Assembly (NCBI GenBank): GCA_013397935.1
Contig: VZRN01005007.1
Span: forward strand, 358,008-422,007
Length of the DNA stretch: 64,000 nucleotides
Source: Dasyornis broadbenti
Lineage: Eukaryota > Chordata > Aves > Passeriformes > Dasyornithidae
Direction of reading: 5' to 3'
Part shown: positions 24,601-34,575 of the stretch, in pieces
Position numbering within the stretch: the stretch's first letter is position 1
Layout: each line of letters opens with the position of its first letter
The notes under the pieces: generated by a model
What the model saw: only the letters and a program-made list of their open reading frames with translations
What the model was told of the DNA's origin: nothing
The model's database searches: none
Position numbers and translations under genes: made by a program

Positions 24601-27600
24601 TGCCAACCCAAACCATCCTGTGATTCCGTGATGTTAGGGTGAGGAGGAAAATACCCTGGAAAAAGGGGCTGACAGACCTGCCCATGCTGGGAAGCCCTGG
24701 ACTGAGGGGCTTCTGGGGCTGCAGAGAGGAGCCTGGCAGAGCCAGGCACTCTGGGAAGATAGGGAGCCCAGACTGGTTGGGTGTGCCAGCATTTTGGGTT
24801 AAATTTTGGCCCCATTGCTGGGATGGGCTGAGTCTCCAGAGCTGCTGGGCTGGAAAAACACTGTCTTGAAGGACTTGTTACAGAAGTGGTTCTGGTTTGT
24901 GCTCACCAAGGAGCAGAGGATTTAGTTTTATTTCTCCCCAAAGGTCCTAAAATGCAATGCAGTCCTAAACCCCCTTTTTAGCTTATTTTTAAGTGCTTTT
25001 TTCTAGTGTAGTTTCCTTAAGAGGAGAAGACATACATCAATGTAGCCCTCTTCTGCAGGACACACTGACAAAATTAATGCTAATACGGATACCCTGCTCC
25101 CTTCTTTTTTCTTCAGCTCTTTGGGTCACCCTGACCTGTTCTGCCTGGTCTGTTTTACATTTGGTTTGGATGTCGGTGTAAAGGCAATTGTTGCAAACAG
25201 GCAAGCTCGTGGTTGCCCACAGTAACTCCTCCCACAGTGGAGGCAGAGCATTTGAAATCACTCCCAAGCTCCAACCAGCTGTTTTTAACTGGTGGTTAAT
25301 TACAGTCACTGGTGGGGTGCATCCCAGCAGCCCTGCGGCTCTCATGGGGGAGGAGGAGGAGGAGGGGGTGGCGGTGGCACACTGAATGCCATCTGCAGGC
25401 TTTGCTCTGGAACAGGATGGCAATGTGTTGAAGCACTTCATTATTGATTGAGATCACGGTGACCTGCAAGCCGGTACCCACTAACCAGGATCTTCTCTCC
25501 ACAGAGAGGGAAAAGGCTCTGTAGAGAGGGAAAAGGAAAAAAAAAACAAAACCAAAAAAGAGCAGAAAATAGTGATAATGCTGTTGTAGTGTGTTGGGTC
25601 CTGCTGGTGAGCTGACCTGTGCCCACCACCCCCTGCACCTGTGCCTGCTGCCAGGGAAAGTGCTGCAGGGATCCTGCCAGCCCCGAATGCGGGAAATGTC
25701 CTGGTATGGACACGGCTGCAGGGATCCTGCCAGCCTTGTCCATGGGAAGTGTCCCTAATTCAGCTCCAGCTGCTGGGGGCAGAGCAGAGCTCATATCTCA
25801 CAGTGAGTGTTGATGTGAGCAATTCCAGCCAGGGGGAATCTGACAGGATTTTTGCAGAGCCATTGCAGTAGTTACAATCAGTGTTGTGTTGGATGTACCT
25901 TACTTTTCATTTTGACGGTCCTTGACTTACAACAACTGGATCTTTATTACAACTTTGTTTGCTTGGTTAAAACCCCTGCTTTTATTGATTTTCTGTCCCC
26001 ACTCTGGGTATTTGTCAGCTGTGACTCAATAACCCTTTTGCATCCTACACAGCCACCCAGGTGACATTCCTTACCTCCTTGCTCTGAGGCATGGTGTCAA
26101 CTCTTCAGTGCCCTCATGGCTCGTGCAGTTTGTCAGCACCTGTCAGCCCTTGCCTGCAGACCTCGGTCCTTCTCTTCAGTGATCATCCCTCATGTTCATC
26201 CCTATTTTCCCATCCATACATTGCCATACAGGCTGATTGAGTAGAAATGGTTAAGTCTGGTTGTGAGGTGAATGTAGACATTCACTAACAAAAGGTCATG
26301 AGCCACCCTTGTAAGAAACAAATCTGTCTGATGTTGTTTCAACACTTACAATTGCCTTTGAAATGTGTCACTAGGGGCCTTGAAACCATTCAGCAGTACT
26401 GTCTGCTATTACATCCTTCAGATTCTTTTCATTCATTTAGACCTGACTGACTCAGATCTCTTAATCATGTCTGCTACAACCAGTCATGTTATTATTATCA
26501 ACTAAAATTCTTGTGCCAGACAAGATTGATAGCTTGACAGGTTCAGGTCTTGACAAGCCACGTGCTGAAGTTTATAAAAACTGCAAAGGGCAGCAGGATA
26601 TAAATCAAGTCCTGTTCAGCTCCTCAGTGTCCTGCCAGCAGCTGAGCTTGAAGTGTGTGCTGCCAGGGGCTGCAGGATCTCTCTGTCATAGCCAGTGCAA
26701 GAGCAGCTTCTTCCAGGTCCCCATAACTTCCCCGAGTCCTGGCACTCATGAAAATTGGTGCTGGAGCCCAGAGTGCTCCTTCCTCAGGGCTTCAGAAGCG
26801 CCTGTAAGGGAGGTGCTTAAAATGTGCATCACTTTGGCTCTCGCTCTGAGTGCGCTTCCTGGGGGTTCTTGCACTGGTGAATATTTTATTGTGGCACCAT
26901 ATAATTGTGTCCTTTAAGCTTTTTTCCAAATCCATCTGGTACTTCTGCAGAGACCCCCAGGCCAGCTTGCAGGGCTCAGGGCAGTGCTGTACTGCAACTG
27001 CACCTCGAGGGTCCCTGGGCCCCTTGTCCCTGCTGACAGCCAAGCAGGAACATCCTGATAATGGTCACACGTCCTAAGGTTCCTCCCACCTCAGTTTGAA
27101 GAAGTGCAATGTAAACTTCTGCCCAGCTTAGCTCAACCTAGAGTGAAAACTTTACAGATGTCTTTAATTCCAATTTCAAAAGTTTTGTTTATATTCCCTG
27201 CTGTGCAGGAGCCACCACCACAAAGGGGTTTGGCACAGGTGACTGAGCAGCCTTTACCTTTGAAGGTTTTCTCCACCTGGTAAAGTCAGTATTTCAGCGA
27301 CCTGTGGGACAGCTGCTCCTGGAATGCACAAACCCAAGGCCCCTCTGATAGAGCAGTTATCACCCGTTGTCACAGAGGACTCCACTCTGTGGCTGCAATC
27401 TCAGAGCCAGTGCAGTAGGTACTTGCTGTCTTCTTGCTTCAGTCGGGATCTTTTAATACTAGATAATTAAATTTTAAGGAAAAAACCCAAAACATTTAAA
27501 CCAAACCATGTGTGTGCTTTGTACGTGTGGGTTTGGCTCCATTCACACACAGGACCTGGGGCGCTCATTATTTCTAAATCCAAACTCTCTCACAGGCTGC

Positions 27601-30600
27601 CCAAGGCAGTGCTGGAGTCACCATCCCTGGGGGAATTTAACAGATGTGAGGAAGTGGCACTTGGGAATATGGGTTAGTGGTGGCCTTGGCAGTGCTGTGA
27701 CTTTGGAGGAGAGGGAGAGGAAGCTGTATGAAACGAGTGGCTGATGGCCAGAGGCCACTGCACTGTGCTGCAGCACTGTTCTCCTCTCTCTCTCCTTTAT
27801 TTTATTAATCCTTTCTCCTCCCTTTTTACGGAGAAGCCTGTCTTCACTGCCTGTACAGCAGGTCATCCAGTGTACCATGCTTAAAGATCAACGTTTGGAG
27901 TTAATTTACAGAGCTGCACTTTGACTTGACATTTTTATGTTTTGCTGCTTATATTTCTAATTACAGCTGAAAGGAAATTCGAGATAAGTATCATGTAATG
28001 AAGGAGCCAAAACCCTAAGGACAACTGGTTTGATGTTGTATTTCCTGCTTGAAGGAAGCCATGGGGTTTTGTTCTCTAATTAGTGGTGGTTTGGAGCTGG
28101 TGAGGGGTGGCAGTAGCAGCCCACCTGTGCTGTGCTCTGTCATGCCAGTGTCAATGAGGGGAACACAGACTCTCCAAGACCTCTGGAGTGCTGGTGTGCT
28201 TTGTGGACACATCAGCAGCTGTGGTTAAGAACCAAGTGTGTGGGGAAAACACCTTTTCATGTTGGCACAGGCACAGTCATCAGCTGCTGCAGTACCCTAG
28301 CAACCTGCCCGTGCTGCTGACAGGGCTCGTGAGGCTGCACAGAGTGAGGCCACCCTGCTTGGGTCTGCTTCCCCTCGGTGGGCCAGCTGGGAGACTCCAG
28401 GGAAACAGCGTTGGAACCACCTGCTGGCTTCCAAAATACGTTTTCCATACTATATGTGCAGAGTGTCTGGGAGAGCCTGGTTATGGGGCAGCAGGCATTG
28501 CAGGGAGAAGGCTTTTATCTTGGATGCATCCTGCTTCTACTCTGGTCTGGGATGGAACAATCCCACTTGGGCATCCAAGTGCCATGTTTTTTCCCCTGGA
28601 ACATGACTGTGTACTGAGTTTATCATCTTGTGTTCCTCCTCTTTTTGGTTGCGTATGAACAGTTGTTTGAGTCAAGTCAAAAACTCTTCTCTCTCTTCCC
28701 TGGATCTTCCTCTCTGTTTCTAAGTGGGAGTTAGAGACCAGTCTTGGCTGAGGATGTAAATGGTGATGGTTCTTTTCCATGCCAGATTAAGAAGGAAATG
28801 GATTTTGTCACACAGTGTGTTCTCCTCTTGTCCTTACGTTAGAACTGAAAAGCCAGGGCACACCTTGGGAGGAGCTGCTGCTGGTCATCACTTTTCCTTT
28901 CCTTGTAATACAAATTATGGAGTCAAGAAGCCTTGACTTCTTTTTTTGAAAATAATTTTAAGTATTGCACTAAACCGTGTCCTTCCCACAGCCCGCAAGC
29001 TGAAGAAACTGGGTAACCTGAAGGCACAGGACGACATGGAGGGAGCCAGCTCAACCAGCCCCACGGAGGAGCAAGCTCCCAAGCTGGTGATGACGCGCAT
29101 CGATGGCTACGAGTGCCAGCCCATCTTCCTCAATGTCCTGGAGGCCATCGAGCCTGGTGTGGTGTGTGCTGGCCATGACAACAGCCAGCCTGACTCCTTC
29201 TCCAACCTGCTGAGCAGCCTGAATGAGCTTGGGGAGAGGCAGCTGGTCTACGTGGTCAAATGGGCAAAGGCCCTGCCAGGTGAGAAGGAAAACAGGCAAA
29301 TCCCCTCTGTTCCCAGTTTCAAAGCCCCATCGCAGGTGTGAAGGGGGTGGTCTGCAGCCCATGTCCTAGCACACAGCTCCTGGGGGATCTTCTCCATGGG
29401 CACTGTGTGTGTCCCTTGCCTAGGAAGCAGCCTTTGGCAGTGTGGGACTTGTCCCTAGAGGGGTTGGTGATGGGAGAGGGAACTGAGGGGTGATGGAGGA
29501 TGTTGGAACTTATGCTCTGGGTTCAGATAGCCCCTGGCCAGCGATACTGTGTGGGTGTGGAGCATCTCTCCCCATGGTGGGGCTGCTGCTGCTCGGGGCT
29601 CAGGGTCCTGCTCTCCATCCGCTCTCTCCATGGAGGTTTTGCTCCACTTCCAGGCCCTGTCTGCCAGCCCTGCAGAGCTGCGCTCTAGACAAGGATTAGC
29701 CCTGTCCCAGGACCCACCTGAAGTGATGAAAAGGGTAAATTCCAACATGGCAGAAGAGCAATCCAGAATCCCAAAGGGCTCTTTCCTGGCAGTCACTCAG
29801 GTTGCCCATGTGACTGCCCGGTGGGATATATTTATGATGCCTTCAGAGAGGTAATATGGGCCAGGAATTTTCTAGATTCTGGTCAGCAGGTGCAGTAAGT
29901 GGAGCATCCTGGTGACTGATGTGTTTATTGAGCTGGATCTTCAAGGGGTCACTGGTTGGTGACATGCTGCCTGTTCCACATCTCAATCCTACAACTGAGT
30001 GAGTGGGATTGCAGAGGGCTGAGCTCACTCTGGGCACAGCAGGACCCAGCTCACCTCCCAGCCTCCTGGAGACTGGGGCATGGAGCCAATTCCTGCCACC
30101 TTCTCCATTCTGGCCCCACTCCTCAGGGAATGCCGCAGAAAAGAGGGACCCCACTCCTCGTATGTGTGGGGTGATAGAGCCAGAGGAGGAGACTGAGGCA
30201 CTGTAAGTTTGCCACTCTCTGCCAGACCCTGGTGATGAACTGTGGTCAGGTGTCTGACATTCCCAGGAGTTTAGCAGCCCCCTGGACTGGTGGTCTCAGG
30301 GGGACATTGGTCTGAATTCCCTTAAATGCAGAGTAGCCCATTCTGTTTCTGCTTTCTTGAGTCACTTGGTTTGTAAAACCAGGGACAAATCCTGCTTCCT
30401 CTTTGGCTTATCTACACCAGACATCAAGGTCAGACACAGAGACACCAGCAAAGCCACCTGGCATTTGGGACTGAGGCTGTACCACTGCGATAGTGCTGAT
30501 GGAAAGGGAGAGTGCTTTGGAAAATGTTTTCTGTCATAACCACCCCCTTATCAGAGGGTTTTACTCTCCTGAGTTGCACCTGATACCCGACCCCTCAGTG

Positions 30601-33224
30601 TGCAGCGGTGCCAGCTGCTGCCCTGCTGCCCCCCGGGCCTGGTGCCAACTGTGCCAGGGTGTCATTCGGGCAAGACTCATTCTCTCTTGTTTGTTTGCTT
30701 TGGAGAGCTCTCTAAGCGACAGAGATCCTTGCCTCAATGGGTTGTAATTATACGCTGAAGCTGTTAAATTGCTTTAGTATTCAATTGAAATAATGCATGA
30801 TTGTCTTGAAACTCAATTATGTTTGTCTATTTATAATTACCCAGAAAAAAGCAGTGTTGAAGGTGGTGTAAGCATGCCTGGGATTTAACTCTGAGCCTCC
30901 ATCTGGGACTGCTAATTTGAATTTAGTTGCTATTTTTGTTTCTCTTGCAATGTAGCTGAGGTTTCCATGCTCATTTCCACAGTCATTAGATCCATGCAGT
31001 GTGTATGGGATAGAAACTGGAGCATCTGTAACCATGGCGGGAAGCCTTGGGGTTGCCTTCTGGCTGTGAGCGTCACATTAAAATCCAGTTACTTAAATTT
31101 GGTGAAGTCCTAGTGGGACTTTCTGCCCTCCTTGTGTCCAAAGTCCCTGTTCTTCCCTTCCAGGGGCAGGTTTGTGCTTGTCTATCCTTGATTCCCACTC
31201 ACGGTGGGAGGCCCATGTCACAGCTGGTGTGTGCGTGTCCCAGGATGAACTGAGTGTGGGCTGTGGACTGAGCACCTTGTCCTAAGAGCAGCACTGCAGG
31301 AGAGCTGGAATCTGCATGGAAACAGCCCTGGGAGCTGCAGGAACCCATAATTCATATAGGTAATTCATAACTTCCCTCCCTCATTGTTTTCTAGGATTTC
31401 GCAACCTGCATGTGGATGACCAGATGTCAATAATCCAGTACTCTTGGATGGGCCTGATGGTGTTTGCCATGGGGTGGAGATCCTTCACCAACGTCAATTC
31501 CAGGATGCTTTACTTTGCTCCAGACCTGGTCTTCAATGAGTAAGTGTGAAATAACAACAGCCTAACACTGGGCTTTGGGTCAGCCCAGGTGTCAAATTAC
31601 ACCTTGAGCAGTCACACTGAGCAGCCCAGCCGTGTCCAGCCCAGCCCATTCCCCATTGCCACCACCCGTGGTGACCTCCAGGAGCAGTGAGGGCACTGTG
31701 ATGCCTCTCTGGGTCCTTCTGCCTACTCTCTCAGCCTTGCCATGGGCTGATGCCCACTGGGGCAGCAGCAGAAGCTGGTGTGGGGTGAAGGGCTCCTCCA
31801 TACAGACCTGCCTTTCTGCTTTGGGGTTTCAATTCCGGTTTCCAGCTCTGTTGGGCAGCTGGAGTGAGCAGAGACAAAGTGTGCCGTAAGGTCCTGGTGG
31901 GCTCTCCTTGATGTACTATCAGCTTAGAGCTGGGGAGGGTTTTGTTGGCACTCAGATAGAAGAGCCTCAGCCCAATAACCAAGCCCAGCAGCAGGCAAAC
32001 CCACACCTGCCTGGGAGCTCCAGCTCAGCTTCATATCCCTCACAGACAGAAGTGTTCGGAAAATCATTGCAGTCACACTTCAGACAAATACTGCAAGTCC
32101 CTGGTAGCCATCTATGTCCAGAGAGGATTGCACACAGGCATTTGTAAAAATGGTCTATTCCTGCATGTGGCATCCCCGGGACAGAGCTCAGGCCCTTGGC
32201 AGGGGGTGTGCCAGGCAGGGACGGGTTTGCTGGATCAGGGAGCGTGTCCTCCCTGTCACACACATGCACTTTGGTCTCCGTGCCATCCGTGCCCGTCTCA
32301 CCCTGCCAGGTACCGCATGCACAAATCCAGGATGTACAGCCAGTGCATCAGGATGCGACACCTCTCCCAGGAGTTCGGGTGGCTTCAGATCACACCCCAG
32401 GAGTTCCTCTGCATGAAGGCTCTCCTCTTCTTCAGTATTAGTGAGTACCCACACCCTTTCCTCCACAGAGCTCCAGCACCTGCTGCTGCATCACCCCTGA
32501 GGCAGCTGGTGCTTTCCCTGTATTTGAGCTTTCACTTTCCAGGGGAAGCCTGGGGATGTCCCTGCCTTCAGCCTTCCTCCTGCTCTCCTCTTTTTGTCAT
32601 TCTCTGGGTTCCTCTCACTGTTTCCTTTCCATCCCATCCAGTTCCAGTGGATGGCCTGAAGAACCAGAAGCTCTTTGATGAGCTCCGCATGAATTACATT
32701 AAGGAACTTGACCGTATCATTGCCTGCAAGAGGAAGAACCCCACCTCCTGCTCCCGGAGGTTTTATCAGCTCACCAAGGTCCTGGACTCCGTGCATCCGG
32801 TAAGAGAGGACAGGGAAATGTCCATCTGTACACATAGTGTCCATCTAAATTCATAAGAAACAGTATAAGAAAGAAACTCTTCACAGTGAGAATGATGATT
32901 CCCTGGAACAACCTCCCCATCATGGGAGGAGTTCAGATGCTGCTGGAGAGAGTGCTGGATAGTGTCATCCAGCCTCCCTTTCCCAGCGAAGGTGGGACAT
33001 CTGTTGTGTGTGTTCCCAGAGAAAGCACTGCCCAGGAACTTGTTTAACCAGCTCTCTTCCTTCCCCAGATTGCCAAGGACCTGCATCAGTTTACATTTGA
33101 CCTCCTAATCAAGGCACACATGGTGAGCGTGGACTACCCGGAAATGATGGCCGAGATCATCTCTGTGCAGGTTCCCAAGATCCTGTCTGGAAAAGTCAAG
33201 CCTATCTACTTCCACGCACAGTGA
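1..33224 (+). CDS. AR: Androgen receptor gene, 8 exons, 5'-partial CDS
   Basis: Steroid-hormone nuclear receptor (NR3C4): binds testosterone or dihydrotestosterone, moves to the nucleus and activates genes through androgen response elements. The CDS joins 1-291, 17060-17211, 23785-23901, 28992-29279, 31395-31539, 32310-32440, 32642-32799 and 33069-33224. The lengths of exons 2-8 up to the stop codon (152, 117, 288, 145, 131, 158 and 156 nt) are those I know for mammalian AR. All introns are GT-AG and all phases agree. The visible protein has 478 residues: N-terminal domain 1-97, DNA-binding domain about 116-186, hinge about 187-220, ligand-binding domain about 221-478, ending YFHAQ. The promoter, start codon and most of exon 1 lie left of the window. 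A mineralocorticoid or progesterone receptor is excluded by the N-terminal EEGQLYGP motif and by the AR-type ligand-binding domain. Confidence 0.97.
4443..4560 (-). mobile_element. Old LINE (CR1/L2-like) ORF2 C-terminal remnant
   Basis: On the minus strand a short frame reads MRLWNQLPEAVRAQ, which resembles the conserved R-x-WN-x-LP motif near the C-terminus of CR1/L2-type reverse transcriptases. Only about 40 codons are visible and the flanks are not recognisable, so this is a decayed fragment. Family assignment is tentative. Confidence 0.35.
5365..5560. promoter_or_regulatory. CpG island inside AR intron 1
   Basis: By hand I count about 24 CpG dinucleotides in roughly 200 bases, against a CpG-poor surrounding. 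The block is about 5.1 kb downstream of exon 1. Intragenic CpG islands often mark alternative promoters or enhancers. In humans a shorter AR isoform (AR45) starts from an alternative first exon in intron 1, so an analogous start here is possible. I see no exon with clear splice signals that would prove it. A GC-rich repeat is the alternative. Confidence 0.45.
8516..8640 (-). mobile_element. CR1 LINE fragment (3' end)
   Basis: The reverse complement has the CR1 3' tail order: a 'loses place to' segment equivalent to the minus-strand words GGTCTGGGTTGGAAGG, then GGGCAGGGTCACCTCCCACT. CR1 is the dominant LINE of bird genomes and inserts as 5'-truncated copies like this one. Diverged and non-coding. 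Confidence 0.75.
14565..14735. other. CpG cluster in AR intron 1
   Basis: About 16 CpG in roughly 170 bases, denser than the flanks but weaker than the island near 5.4 kb. No exon or repeat was recognised. It may be a regulatory site or a GC-rich relic. Confidence 0.3.
17060..17211 (+). CDS. AR: AR exon 2: first zinc finger
   Basis: 152 nt, beginning with the third base of the split Arg codon (CG|G) and ending with the first base of a Gly codon before donor GTAATG. It encodes residues 98-147: the linker ending IDYYFPPQ and the first C4 zinc finger with zinc ligands Cys118, Cys121, Cys135 and Cys138. The recognition helix starts CGSCKVFFKRA; the P-box G-S-V is the one shared by androgen, glucocorticoid, mineralocorticoid and progesterone receptors and sets binding to AGAACA half-sites. 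Confidence 0.98.
17212..23784 (+). other. AR: AR intron 2
   Basis: 6.6 kb, GT-AG (donor GTAATG, acceptor GTTTCAG). It contains one CR1 fragment soon after exon 2 and otherwise no feature I can name. The stretch about 20455-20640 is less repetitive and could be a conserved element, but only cross-species alignment could show that. Confidence 0.9.
17407..17512 (+). mobile_element. CR1 LINE fragment (3' end)
   Basis: Reads in CR1 sense order: GAGCAACCTAGTCTCATGG, then GGTGTCCCTGTCATGGCAGG, then TTTAAGGTCCCTTCTAACCC and a decayed TGTGATT tail, the family's short 3' repeat. Severely 5'-truncated, about 200 bases downstream of exon 2, same strand as AR. Confidence 0.85.
23785..23901 (+). CDS. AR: AR exon 3: second zinc finger
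   Basis: 117 nt, acceptor TTTCAG at 23784, donor GTACGG at 23902. It encodes residues 149-186: the second C4 finger with zinc ligands Cys154, Cys160, Cys170 and Cys173 and the ASRND dimerisation (D-box) loop, then RKCYEAGMTLG. Together with exon 4 it builds the bipartite nuclear localisation signal RKCYEAGMTLGARKLKKL. The frame stays open past the donor for 61 codons (see findings). Confidence 0.98.
24440..24632 (+). mobile_element. CR1 LINE fragment with ORF2 C-terminus
   Basis: Best CR1 copy in the window. In one frame it reads RLWHRLPRAAVAAPSLEV then KARLDRAWSNLGWW, the C-terminal end of CR1 ORF2. The 3' UTR follows with GGTGTCCCTGCCCATGGCAG and TTAAGGTCCCTGCCAACCC, ending in a TGTGATTCCGTGAT tail. 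It is 5'-truncated and carries substitutions, so it is inactive. Confidence 0.9.
25662..25735. repeat. 53-bp-period local duplication
   Basis: The 20-base word CTGCAGGGATCCTGCCAGCC occurs twice, 53 bases apart, each copy followed by a related segment ending in G-GAA-A/G-TGTCC. This is a simple two-copy tandem duplication in AR intron 3. Confidence 0.7.
27590..27705 (+). mobile_element. CR1 LINE fragment
   Basis: Contains CR1-type ORF2-end words: GGCTGCCCAAGGCAGTGCTG, GTCACCATCCCTGGGGG, then GTTAGTGGTGGCCTTGGCAG. It belongs to a different CR1 subfamily from the copy at 24.4 kb. It stops before the 3' tail, so it is truncated at both ends. Confidence 0.7.
28992..29279 (+). CDS. AR: AR exon 4: hinge and start of ligand-binding domain
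   Basis: 288 nt, acceptor CCCACAG, donor GTGAGA. It encodes residues 188-282. The hinge starts RKLKKLGNLK, which completes the nuclear localisation signal and contains an acetylation-type KLKK motif. The ligand-binding domain then begins around YECQPIFLNVLEAIEPG (helices 1-3). In helix 3, SLNELGERQLVYVVKW carries the Asn and Gln residues that contact the steroid and the Lys that forms one half of the coactivator charge clamp. The His of human LVHVV is Tyr here. Confidence 0.98.
29280..31394 (+). other. AR: AR intron 4
   Basis: 2.1 kb, donor GTGAGA, acceptor TTTTCTAG. An AT-rich block at 30735-31035 differs sharply from its GC-richer surroundings (see separate entry). No repeat or exon is otherwise recognised. 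Confidence 0.9.
30735..31035. promoter_or_regulatory. AT-rich possible conserved noncoding element
   Basis: Contains several homeodomain-type cores (TAATTA, ATTA, CAATTG) and an ATGCATGATTG octamer-like word in about 120 bases, inside a GC-rich locus. That composition is typical of developmental enhancers, but the function is a guess from base composition and motif density only. Confidence 0.25.
31395..31539 (+). CDS. AR: AR exon 5: ligand-binding domain, helices 4-5
   Basis: 145 nt, acceptor TTTTCTAG, donor GTAAGT. It encodes residues 284-330 (FRNLHVDDQMSIIQYSW onward). MVFAMGWRSFTNVN contains the Arg that hydrogen-bonds the A-ring ketone of androgens and the Met residues lining the pocket. 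NSRMLYFAPDLVFNE follows. All of these residues match human AR. Confidence 0.98.
31540..32309 (+). other. AR: AR intron 5
   Basis: 770 bp, GT-AG. I see no repeat, exon or regulatory motif that I can support. Confidence 0.9.
32310..32440 (+). CDS. AR: AR exon 6: ligand-binding domain, helices 6-8
   Basis: 131 nt, acceptor CTGCCAG, donor GTGAGT. It encodes residues 332-374, from YRMHKSRMYSQCIRMRHL to CMKALLFFSI. Human AR has LLLFSI at the end, so this is a conservative Leu-to-Phe change. The intron that follows is only 201 bp (32441-32641). Confidence 0.98.
32642..32799 (+). CDS. AR: AR exon 7: ligand-binding domain, helices 9-10
   Basis: 158 nt, acceptor CATCCAG, donor GTAAGA. It encodes residues 376-427: PVDGLKNQKLFDELRMNYI, then the conserved KELDRIIACKRKNPTSCSRR stretch and FYQLTKVLDSVHP. 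It differs from human at only a few positions (LF for FF, VLDSVHP for LLDSVQP). Confidence 0.98.
32855..32985 (+). mobile_element. CR1 LINE fragment in AR intron 7
   Basis: Words such as AGAAACTCTTCACAGTGAGA, CCCTGGAACAACC and GTGTCATCCAGCC follow the order of a CR1 segment just 5' of the usual 3' end. It fills about half of the 269-bp intron 7 and stops about 84 bases before exon 8. Diverged, so the limits are approximate. Confidence 0.55.
33069..33224 (+). CDS. AR: AR exon 8: end of ligand-binding domain
   Basis: 156 nt to the TGA at 33222-33224, acceptor TTCCCCAG. It encodes residues 428-478. HQFTFDLLIKAHMV carries the Thr that contacts the steroid 17-beta hydroxyl (Thr877 in classical human numbering). 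MMAEIISVQVPKIL is helix 12 with the charge-clamp Glu. The protein ends PIYFHAQ (human PIYFHTQ). Confidence 0.98.
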   Translation: MAKDLHQFTFDLLIKAHMVSVDYPEMMAEIISVQVPKILSGKVKPIYFHAQ

Positions 33225-34470
33225 TCTTTCAGAGGAACCCCTGTGCTGCCACCCGCATTCCAGCCATCTCCTGCCTGTTACTTCTGCACTACTGTCCTGC
33301 AGTGCCTTGGGGAATCCCTCTGCAGTGGTGGCCAAGGGGACAGGCAGTGACAGACCTGCTGGGATTCCTGAGATTTCTATTTTCCTGAGGTACCTCTGAA
33401 CTGAACCCCTGGTGCCAGCCTCTGCCTGGCTCCAGCTGCTCGCGGTGCTGGACAGAGACTGGTGGGGGCAGCGGCACCACGTCTGCGCATTCTCCTTTGT
33501 CATTGTGACTCCAGCGGCCCAGGGCCACAGGACAGCAGGAGAAATGCCAGTGGTTGGTGGGTTTGGGGTGAATTTTATAAAAAGAACACGACTCAAAGCA
33601 GGTTGCAGCTCCACGTTTGGGTGTGGGTTACGTTGCCAGCCTCTTTCTGGACGTTTTGTTTGCATTATGGTGCTGGGAAGCAGATGAGTTCAAACATCGC
33701 AAAAGAGAAGCAGAGCTGGGGGGCAAGGTGAATTTGTGGCTGAGGAGTTCACAGGCCCTGTAGCCACTATGGGATCTGCTCTGGTCAACTCGGCCCTGGG
33801 ACCTGCCTGTGCTGCTGAGCCACGAGCGATGGAATGAATAGGCTGCAGCAGAGGGCCTGCCAAGGAAGATGACCTTGGGAATCCCCCAATGGCTGCTGGC
33901 TCCTGTTTTCCACCTGGGATGTTTTTCCTATGGCCTGTCCAGCCGGGTTCTGGTCTGCCCCACAGACCCCCGGGTGCTCAGCAGTCACATTCCTGTCCTC
34001 GCCAGCTACTGCTCCCTGACAAAGCTGAACCCGCCTCCAAAAGTGCCTGATGCCCTCGGACCTCACACCTGCCTGGCTCCCCTGGGCACCTGCAGCCCCT
34101 GCCCAGCCCCACATCTGCTCTGCTCCAACCGCAGCTCTGCATGCCCAGGATTCCAGCTGTGCTCCTTCCCTTCATTTGTCTCAAATATTTTGCCCCAACC
34201 TTTTTTTCTAATGCCAGCAGATGGGTGTCCTGGAGCCAAGACCAAGGCCAGGATCTGCGGGACCTGTGGGACCATGGGACTCCTCTGTGAATTCCATCCA
34301 TGGGGAGGTGGCTGTGGGAACTGGCTGATGCTACCACAGTGCTTCAGGGGGCTGGAAGGGAAGCGCCAAGAGTCCGCCTACTCTTGGGAGCGGCACACAC
34401 AGCTCCTGCTGATGGCAGTGGCTGATCGCAGCCTGGGGGACACTCACTGTCCCACATACGTGGTCCTGTA

Positions 34471-34575
34471 CTCACCACCCCACACACACCATCCCTTACA
34501 CACCACCCACTCACAGCACCCCACGCACAGCACCCCACACACACCATCCCACGTGCATCATCCCACACGCTCAGC
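34471..34575. repeat. Degenerate CACCC/CACACA repeat
   Basis: Irregular runs of CACCCCACACACACC-type units alternate with short interruptions over about 100 bases in the AR 3' region. It looks like a decayed microsatellite or minisatellite. Confidence 0.7.

Larger units (their letters stand above)
23902..28991 (+). other. AR: AR intron 3
   Basis: 5.1 kb, donor GTACGG, acceptor TTCCCACAG. It holds two CR1 fragments, a 53-bp-period duplication near 25.7 kb, a GGA/GGT-rich stretch at 25346-25378 and an A-rich run at about 25530-25560. An ATTAAA followed by an A run lies at 24102-24117. In human AR the corresponding intron carries the cryptic exons of ligand-independent variants; no such exon is recognisable here. 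Confidence 0.9.
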
